Made by a program: the position numbers and the translations under genes. From NCBI GenBank assembly GCA_964489015.1, contig CAZAXD010000002.1, positions 62,001 to 126,000 of the forward strand: 64,000 nt of DNA. Reading direction: 5' to 3'. The notes under the pieces are model-generated. The model was given only the letters and a program-made list of their open reading frames with translations, made no database searches and was not told where the DNA came from. Positions 58,420 to 64,000 of the stretch are shown piece after piece (positions within the stretch are counted from its first letter, which is position 1; each line of letters starts with the position of its first letter). This DNA is from JAPYWM01 sp964489015. GTDB taxonomy: Bacteria; Bacteroidota; Bacteroidia; SpSt-205.

Positions 58420-59879
58420 ATCTTGAGTTTTTTGAGAATCTCATCTCGGAAAAAGCGTCCCTGTAAGTCTAGGTCGTGGATCTCCTGCTTAACATCGGGC
58501 GCACTCTCCTCATAATGTCGCATAGCCGCCACTATACTGTCTATTACACCCGTGAAGTTTTCTGTGAGAAGTAGTAAAGTGGGTTTAGAGAGCGTGCTAT
58601 GCATATCTACAATCTGACGCAAAAGGGCATACCCTCGAAAGACCTTTTTGGCTAAAGTACGTAAACTATCAAGGGGTAAGGCATGGGGATAAATAAACTC
58701 TACGACGTCTTCTACCAGTTTCATGTAGTCTTGATGAAGAAAGGCATTTCGAGCGGGCAAGCCCGACGAGAGGCGTGCCGCTGCCGCTAAAATCAAGGCT
58801 GCCTGGATGGGAATCAAGAGTTCAAACGGAAGCTTAGTTTGCCGGTCAGCCAGGCGCCAGATCACTTCCCGTAGCGGCAATTCGATCACTTCAGAGGTGT
58901 TCACGGCTGGGCCAAAGACCCATTCGGGCAAACGCTCTTCGGGCTTGAAGCCCATAAGCATCAAGGACCTAATCGCAATTTGAATGATCTCTTCCTCCGA
59001 TAGGTTTTCCACAGGCTCGCCGGCTAAGCTTGCGTAGTAACGACCAGATTCTACCATCGCCCAGGCCGGAATAAGCCCTATCACCTCAGTTCCCGAGACG
59101 CGGGCGCCCAACCGTCGGGCCTCTTGTTCAACCACGTCTAGCACCGTGTGAAGCGGCGTCTCTCGAAGCTTCGTCACATTAAGACTCACTTGGGCAAACC
59201 CAAGTTCTGGCAAAAACCAACCTATCGCCTGCACGCCCGGAAGCTTATGGCCATTGCCTCTCTCTCGGACAGCAGCTGCCACTTTTTGGGCAATACCCTC
59301 CGAGCGGGTATTTAGCGTGAGATTAAAGGCAGCGATGAAATCACGAATTCCTATAGCCATGGCACCGCTACGACTATTGGGTACCACGGGGCCAAAGTCA
59401 GGCTTCCATTTAGGGTCCTTGAGCCTTTCAGCCAGCTTTTCGTAGCCACCCTTTCGGATATCAGGGAGTCGAATCCGCTCTGGGGTTCGGGCTGACTGGG
59501 CATACAGGTAGATCGGCACCTGAAAGGTATTGGCGATATCCTGTGCAAAGGCCTCGACTTCGCCGCGAAGCCACTCCAGATCGATACCTCGATAGGGGAT
59601 AAATGGACACACATCGACGGCTCCCATCCTGGGATGGATTCCTTTGTGAAGACGCATATCGATATGCTTAAGGGCGGCTTCAATGCCAGCTCGGGCAGCC
59701 ATGAAAACAGCCGCCGGCGCCCCACCAAAACTGACTACGGTACGATTGACACTCTCTCCCCGATCGACCACAAAAAGATGCACGCTTTCTATATCGCTGA
59801 TAGCCCGAATAATCTTTTGTATGATCTGCTCATCCCGCCCTTCGCTAAAATTAGGGCTGCATAAAAGAATAGGCTCCAT
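58416..59879 (-). CDS. ftcD: Glutamate formimidoyltransferase / formimidoyl-THF cyclodeaminase
   Basis: A 487-residue bifunctional enzyme of histidine degradation and folate metabolism. The transferase part (about residues 1-300) begins EPILLCSPNFSEGRDEQII and has VVSFGGAPAAV, RMGAVDVCPFIP and TLNTRSEGIAQKVA; it moves the formimino group to tetrahydrofolate. The last 180 residues form the helical cyclodeaminase domain (PARNAFLHQDYMKLVEDVVEF). The ATG at 59879 is chosen over a TTG at 59888 because a TACTTTTG box ends 6 nt before it. It is the first gene of the long lpx operon and overlaps lpxD by 4 nt. Confidence 0.88.
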   Translation of the reverse strand: MEPILLCSPNFSEGRDEQIIQKIIRAISDIESVHLFVVDRGESVNRTVVSFGGAPAAVFMAARAGIEAALKHIDMRLHKGIHPRMGAVDVCPFIPYRGIDLEWLRGEVEAFAQDIANTFQVPIYLYAQSARTPERIRLPDIRKGGYEKLAERLKDPKWKPDFGPVVPNSRSGAMAIGIRDFIAAFNLTLNTRSEGIAQKVAAAVRERGNGHKLPGVQAIGWFLPELGFAQVSLNVTKLRETPLHTVLDVVEQEARRLGARVSGTEVIGLIPAWAMVESGRYYASLAGEPVENLSEEEIIQIAIRSLMLMGFKPEERLPEWVFGPAVNTSEVIELPLREVIWRLADRQTKLPFELLIPIQAALILAAAARLSSGLPARNAFLHQDYMKLVEDVVEFIYPHALPLDSLRTLAKKVFRGYALLRQIVDMHSTLSKPTLLLLTENFTGVIDSIVAAMRHYEESAPDVKQEIHDLDLQGRFFRDEILKKLKI

Positions 59880-59885
59880 GCGTAG

Positions 59886-59893
59886 CAAAAGTA
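59886..59893 (-). promoter_or_regulatory. -7 promoter box for the ftcD-lpxD-lpxC/fabZ-...-ftsK operon (TACTTTTG)
   Basis: Exact TAnnTTTG match ending 6 nt before the ATG. It lies in the 26-nt gap after the SpoIIE-like gene; this promoter probably serves eight genes over 10 kb. Confidence 0.6.
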
Positions 59894-59905
59894 CAGAAAT
59901 ACGCC

Positions 59906-61450
59906 TTATCCACTTACCCGGAAGCCTATCACCAAAATATCATCTATTTGGGGTAAATCGCCTTTCCACTGATCTAGCTCGACGGCTAAAGCCTCCTGCT
60001 GAGCCGGTATCGACAGTGGCGCTATCTGCATCAGAAAGCGCTTGAAGCGCTTGACCATGTACCGCCTACCGGCTTCCTTCCCAAACTGATCTCCATACCC
60101 GTCTGAGCTCATGTACAGACACCAATGTGGACACAAGTCTATGGCGTGAAGGGTGAAAAATTGATCAGGAGGAGCGCTTGCCCCACCGATCCCCTTGCGG
60201 TCGGCTTTGTATTCTGTCAGCTCATCGGCACCCGGCTCCGCAATCCACAGGGGGCGGTTGGCCCCTGCATAATACAGTCGCTGCTTCTCGGGCTCGTACC
60301 GCACTAGCGCAATTTCCATGCCGTCCTCGGATTTGGAGCCAGGCTGATCCTGACGCAGCGCGCGCCGCATTAGCTGATGAACCCGCCTTAGGATCTCATC
60401 TGGCATGCGGAGCCCCTCACCCAGCACGGCTTCCACGAGCATGGAGGAGGCTATCATGGTCATGAGCGCACCGGGTACGCCATGCCCTGTACAGTCTGCC
60501 GCAGCCAAATAAAGACCACCTTCTACTCGTAAAAACCAGTAAAAATCACCACTTACTACGTCCCTTGGTCGCCAAAAGATAAAGCTATCGGGTAAGTGGG
60601 TTTGAATCTCCCTTGGATCAGCTAGCATACCTTGCTGGATCCGCGCAGCATACGTGAGGCTATCATGAATCTCCTTATTCTGGCGCTCAATGAGATCATA
60701 AGCCTCCTGAAGTTGGCGACGACTTTGTTCAATAAGGTTTCGTTCGTATTCGGCGCGCTCTTTCTCTATTGCTAGGCGCAAGGCCGTGGCTTCTTTTTCT
60801 TGCCGCTGAGCCTCCTCTCGCTTTCGGTCTGTGATATCGCGCAAGGTGATAAGGTAACCTTGCACAATCGGGTCGTCAAAAAGCGCCTGCCCCACTCCCT
60901 CAAAATAACGCCAATGCCCCTCCCGATGCTGAAACCGAGCCGTGAAAAAAACCGATCCGGGTCGCTCAAGAAGGCCTTCCACCAAAGCCCGATCCTCCAG
61001 GTGGATAAATTCGGCTACAGGGAGCCCCTCTACTTGCGTGGGTTTATAGCCTAAGGACCGCTCTAAAGAGGGACTCGCATAAATCAGCTTTTTGTCGCGC
61101 CTTAGAATGAGAAAAATATCCGATGTGTACTGCACAAGAGCTTTATAGCGCCCTTCTACGCGGGAGATAGCTTCCCGAGCTTCTAATTCTACTTGTTTTT
61201 GATACGCTCTCACCTGCTGAATAAGGTGCCATCCCGCATAACTAAGGCCCGAGACCAAGAGCAGCCACCAGACGCTCAAGATCCAGAACCAGATGCCAGC
61301 CGTAGTCCAAAAGATAAGAACAAGGCCGGTTAGTAAAGCCAATACGCCAAGCCCCCCCACCAGCAGGGCATTTTTCTGGAGGTGGGCCTTGGGAGAAGCA
61401 CGCCCCCGACCGCTCATCGCCTCTAAAATCAGCGCCATTTCGCCGGCCAT
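59906..61450 (-). CDS. Membrane PAS-SpoIIE (PP2C-type) serine phosphatase
   Basis: A 514-residue signalling protein. Two membrane helices (about residues 28-48 and 52-74), a PAS domain (about 97-210, IFLILRRDKKLIYASPSLERSLGY) and a coiled coil (about 212-265, EEAQRQEKEATALRLAIEKE) lead to a SpoIIE/RsbU phosphatase domain (about 285-514). Metal-binding Asp motifs are visible: SGDFYWF (about 299), AADCTGHGVPGALMTM (about 316) and SSDGYGDQFG (about 450). Such proteins remove phosphate from anti-anti-sigma factors or related targets in response to a PAS signal. It starts 1 nt after the PorP/SprF-like gene; neighbours suggest a link to T9SS or gliding, by context only. Confidence 0.85.
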   Translation of the reverse strand: MAGEMALILEAMSGRGRASPKAHLQKNALLVGGLGVLALLTGLVLIFWTTAGIWFWILSVWWLLLVSGLSYAGWHLIQQVRAYQKQVELEAREAISRVEGRYKALVQYTSDIFLILRRDKKLIYASPSLERSLGYKPTQVEGLPVAEFIHLEDRALVEGLLERPGSVFFTARFQHREGHWRYFEGVGQALFDDPIVQGYLITLRDITDRKREEAQRQEKEATALRLAIEKERAEYERNLIEQSRRQLQEAYDLIERQNKEIHDSLTYAARIQQGMLADPREIQTHLPDSFIFWRPRDVVSGDFYWFLRVEGGLYLAAADCTGHGVPGALMTMIASSMLVEAVLGEGLRMPDEILRRVHQLMRRALRQDQPGSKSEDGMEIALVRYEPEKQRLYYAGANRPLWIAEPGADELTEYKADRKGIGGASAPPDQFFTLHAIDLCPHWCLYMSSDGYGDQFGKEAGRRYMVKRFKRFLMQIAPLSIPAQQEALAVELDQWKGDLPQIDDILVIGFRVSG

Positions 61451-61451
61451 C

Positions 61452-62471
61452 TCACCAAACGGGAAAAGGTAAGGTTTGTCTGCGCTCGCGATAGCGGTAT
61501 CCCCCCTGGTAACTCACCATGAGCTGAACGCCGCCAAAAGCTGTCGGGGTCGTAGCCCGCCGAGTCAGTAGACTATACACTAGTCCCAGGTGAAGGCCCT
61601 TTTGGAGGGAGATCCCCGCGAGGAGCCCATACTGGTCTTCAGCCCGAAGGACTGCGCCTACCGCTATGCTGCCCACCGGGCGCGTGTGCCAGTAGCCATC
61701 TTCAAACAGCACAAATTCAACCAGGCCCAGGCCGCCCAGCCAGGTGCTTTGGTTCGCCCGCAGGTAATGCACTACCGCCGCAAACTCAAAAGGAGAACGC
61801 GTGTAAAGCCGAGCACCCCCATAGCCCTGCCAGAAAAGCGAGAGCCGTTCGGTACTTTGCACAAAAAAGCCAATAGCCGGCCGGTTGAGCCGACTAGCCG
61901 AAAACCCCAGGAAAGGGACTAATTCTACGTTACCGGGTACTTTTCGGGTACGATAGTACATAGCCCCTATGGCAAAATCAGCATGCCAGATCGCAGTTTG
62001 GGGGACGCTTTCTCCCGTGGGCAAGCTAAAGCTCCGTCCATCAAATTGATCTTCAAAGTAGAGGTCACTCATGACCAGGCTACGCTGAACAGCCCCCGCT
62101 GCAAAGCCGGCGCGTAGGTGATCATAGCGGGCGCGCGCACCAAGCGGCGCCTCATAAGCTAAGCTCACTAAGACTTTGGTCGTGCGAAAGGCACCAGCCC
62201 GATCACTCACCAAGTATCCCCCGACTCCAGCGGGTAAATTTCCCAAAAAAAAGTGCCCTTCTGCTGCTACCCAACTCGTGGCATAATCTAAAAATCCCGT
62301 TGCTCTCCGAAAGCCATGGACCGCTTGGGCACGCCAGGTGCCGTCTATGAGCCCTACATGAGCAGGGCTAACAGCCTGGGGGACAGTCCACAAGCTTACA
62401 GGTAGGATCTCCTGAGCCCATCCCCTAGCGTACAATATGAACCACGCCAGTATATGTAACCAAACCTTCAT
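61452..62471 (-). CDS. PorP/SprF-family T9SS outer-membrane protein
   Basis: A 339-residue beta-barrel protein. Signal peptide MKVWLHILAWFILYARGWAQ. PorP/SprF features are an early 'PVSLWTVPQAVSPAHVGLIDGTWR' (the NPA.aG-like region), HADFAIGAMYY near residue 165 and many amphipathic strands up to the C-terminus. PorP/SprF proteins retain large T9SS type B substrates at the surface and are normally encoded directly after them, as here. Its ATG lies 47 nt inside the end of the upstream cargo gene in another frame, so it is translated from the same mRNA. Confidence 0.83.
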   Translation of the reverse strand: MKVWLHILAWFILYARGWAQEILPVSLWTVPQAVSPAHVGLIDGTWRAQAVHGFRRATGFLDYATSWVAAEGHFFLGNLPAGVGGYLVSDRAGAFRTTKVLVSLAYEAPLGARARYDHLRAGFAAGAVQRSLVMSDLYFEDQFDGRSFSLPTGESVPQTAIWHADFAIGAMYYRTRKVPGNVELVPFLGFSASRLNRPAIGFFVQSTERLSLFWQGYGGARLYTRSPFEFAAVVHYLRANQSTWLGGLGLVEFVLFEDGYWHTRPVGSIAVGAVLRAEDQYGLLAGISLQKGLHLGLVYSLLTRRATTPTAFGGVQLMVSYQGGYRYRERRQTLPFPVW

Positions 62472-64000
62472 CTGGCATCAAAATAAATGCTTTGTACGTA
62501 TAGGCGCCTTCGTCTAAAGGCTTGCCATCAGGGGTACGTCCATCCCACGAGGGAATGTTATCTCCCGAGTAGACAAGCTGTCCCCAGCGGTCATAGACCT
62601 CTAAGCGCACAAACGGTGTGCCTTCTGACGCGGGTAGGACGCGAAAGAGATCATTTTTCCCGTCGCCGTTAGGTGAAAACGCGTTAGGCAAGAAAACCTT
62701 TCTCGGTATTATCACGACACATTCTGTGCAGACATAAACGTTAGCACATCCCAAATCATTCTGACCAAAGAGCACGATGGAGTAGCGCCCGACTCCACTG
62801 TATTCAAATCGAACCGTGTCAGTACTACTGCTATCGGTGCTGGACTGATTAGGATCTCCAAAGTTCCAGATAAAGCGCGTAGCGCCTTGGCTGGTATTGA
62901 TGAAGGTGACCTCCGGATTATTGAGATTAGTCACATACGGTGTATTGGGATATACTTGAAAAGATACCATTGGCGCGGGGAGGACTGAAAGCGTGAGTTC
63001 ATCATAACCGACGCAGCTTCCTGCAAACGCTTGTAACGTGAATATATAGTTTCCTGGCGAAAGCTGATTAGGCGAGTAGGTGGGCTGATTGGAGAGGAAG
63101 GTGGCGGTTCCTTGCTGAACGGCAGCAACATCGCCCTGCCACCAGCGCACGGAGTCAAAGGAGGTCGCACTAGCGGCTAGGGTAAAAGGCGTATTCTCAC
63201 AAATTTGATTAGGGGCTACGATAACTGGTGTAGCACCAGCTTGAACGAGAATAGAGTCCGTGTAGCTTGCTTGGCCACAGGAGCCGTAGACCGTAAAGGT
63301 CAGATACACTTGTTGGCCGGCGTCGGCGGGGCCCGGAATGTAACGGGTTGGATTAGCGGAGGCAGCCGGCGAAAAGACCCCGCTCCCACTTGTCGACCAT
63401 TCCGATCGAACGCCTTGTGTAATAGTACCCTGTAAAACCATCGGCTCCCCAGGACAGACCACCGCCGGAGAGGGGCTTAAGGCAAAACTGCCACTGGCTT
63501 GCGCCGGCTGAATCGTTATTGTGGTGCAAAGGGTATCTTTGTCGACCTCTCGGCAAACGCCTAAATCTACGCTGCGAATCACCCAGCATACTCGAACTGT
63601 GGGAGGATCATTAGGCGAGCTAATGTAACTCGCATTTGGATCGAGGGTATCTGTAAAGGTGCCTTGGCCGTCTGTGATCCAAACCCCACGCCCGTGAGCC
63701 GCAAGCTGAGCCGTATCGCCCGTACATATAGGGCTCTCGACACTATAGAGGTTTCGGTCCAAAAAGACTCCGCTCACTACGATTGTATCAGCTTGACTGA
63801 ATACCATGCAAGATCCGGTATAAACTTTAGCCCGAAAGATAGCACCAGGCGGTTGCAAAGGTGGCGTTACGTATAAAGTCGCTGTAGCCCCCAGGCCTAC
63901 CCCATCTTGCACGTCTTGCCAAGTTGTGCCGTCCCAGTATTGCCATCTAAGGCTATCTACCGCAAAAGGTAAAGGGATTTCTACCGTGGCACGCTGCCCC
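62425..64000 (-). CDS. T9SS type B (gliding-motility C-terminal domain) cargo protein, C-terminal part
   Basis: The last 524 residues of a large secreted protein; the reading frame runs out of the window at 64000 without a stop. Several PKD/Ig-like beta-sandwich repeats can be seen (for example IPGPADAGQQVYLTFTVYG, FEYSGVGRYSIVLFG), including FIWNFGDP-type PKD motifs. The end is a clear type B C-terminal domain: VFLPNAFSPNGDGKNDLFRV, then YDRWGQLVYSG, WDGRTPDGKPLDEGAYTY and a final strand to VHIVR. It would be exported by T9SS and held by the PorP/SprF protein encoded next. Confidence 0.9.
   Translation of the reverse strand, partial: GQRATVEIPLPFAVDSLRWQYWDGTTWQDVQDGVGLGATATLYVTPPLQPPGAIFRAKVYTGSCMVFSQADTIVVSGVFLDRNLYSVESPICTGDTAQLAAHGRGVWITDGQGTFTDTLDPNASYISSPNDPPTVRVCWVIRSVDLGVCREVDKDTLCTTITIQPAQASGSFALSPSPAVVCPGEPMVLQGTITQGVRSEWSTSGSGVFSPAASANPTRYIPGPADAGQQVYLTFTVYGSCGQASYTDSILVQAGATPVIVAPNQICENTPFTLAASATSFDSVRWWQGDVAAVQQGTATFLSNQPTYSPNQLSPGNYIFTLQAFAGSCVGYDELTLSVLPAPMVSFQVYPNTPYVTNLNNPEVTFINTSQGATRFIWNFGDPNQSSTDSSSTDTVRFEYSGVGRYSIVLFGQNDLGCANVYVCTECVVIIPRKVFLPNAFSPNGDGKNDLFRVLPASEGTPFVRLEVYDRWGQLVYSGDNIPSWDGRTPDGKPLDEGAYTYKAFILMPDEGLVTYTGVVHIVR

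Noticed and set aside
1..64000. CRISPR arrays, insertion sequences, prophage genes, integrase or attachment sites next to the three tRNAs
   Set aside because: I saw no regularly spaced repeats, transposase or phage-like genes, and regions flanking the tRNAs are ordinary chromosomal genes.

Overview
The window is a gene-dense chromosomal segment (about 57 protein genes and 3 tRNAs in 64 kb, with almost no intergenic space) from a member of the Bacteroidota. Five things point there. It has an LpxC-FabZ fusion and Type IX secretion (T9SS) parts: a PorP/SprF-like protein, a PorE-like TPR-PD40-OmpA protein, and secreted proteins with C-terminal sorting domains. It has an alternative complex III operon. 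Start codons are repeatedly preceded by the Bacteroidota -7 promoter element TAnnTTTG. Ten of ten recognised SPase I signal peptides end in Ala-Gln, mostly W-A-Q. The moderately high GC and very tight packing suggest a streamlined, possibly thermophilic lineage, but I cannot name a genus. I saw no mobile element, prophage, CRISPR array or rRNA.

Layout. 1-6.6 kb: start of secA, a histidine kinase with a lipoprotein gene, a GbsR/MarR-type regulator, an RluA-type pseudouridine synthase, an outer-membrane barrel, L-serine dehydratase beta domain and a Wzi-like barrel. 6.8-15 kb: respiratory alternative complex III operon actABCDEF on the minus strand, with a terminator after actF. 15-26.3 kb: a secreted repeat protein split by a frameshift in a run of seven T, a PfkB kinase, nuoE-carA, a 1261-residue secreted GH18 protein and a 701-residue T9SS cargo protein. 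26.4-38.7 kb: rhomboid, EEP hydrolase, tRNA-Val(CAC), dxr, obg, a glycosyltransferase, prfB with its programmed frameshift, an esterase, a UbiA prenyltransferase and a sugar nucleotidyltransferase; then a second rhomboid and a nitrilase-like protein on the minus strand, and a phosphohexomutase. 38.8-46 kb: a double-CDGSH protein, the minus-strand operon rsfS-dedA-GAF-lipoprotein-DUF2007, dnaN with an acyltransferase, the PorE-like gene and tRNA-Val(GAC). 46-49.6 kb: rpsA, a PhoD-like phosphatase and tRNA-Phe. 49.6-59.9 kb: one long minus-strand operon ftcD-lpxD-lpxC/fabZ-ABC ATPase-LysM protein-SDR-polX-ftsK. 59.9-64 kb: a PAS-SpoIIE phosphatase, a PorP/SprF protein and the end of a large gliding/T9SS type B cargo protein.

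The most striking organisation is in expression signals. TAnnTTTG boxes end only 4-7 nt before many start codons, while the same boxes lie 9-10 nt before two tRNA 5' ends. This implies widespread leaderless mRNAs. Two protein genes, dxr (TTG start) and the PhoD-like gene (GTG start), begin exactly one nucleotide (a C in both) after the 3' end of a tRNA gene, so tRNA 3' processing itself would create their mRNA 5' ends. Four of six convergent gene pairs overlap at their stop codons, and one divergent pair has interlocked promoters lying inside each other's coding sequence. These features look like genome-wide compaction rather than isolated accidents.
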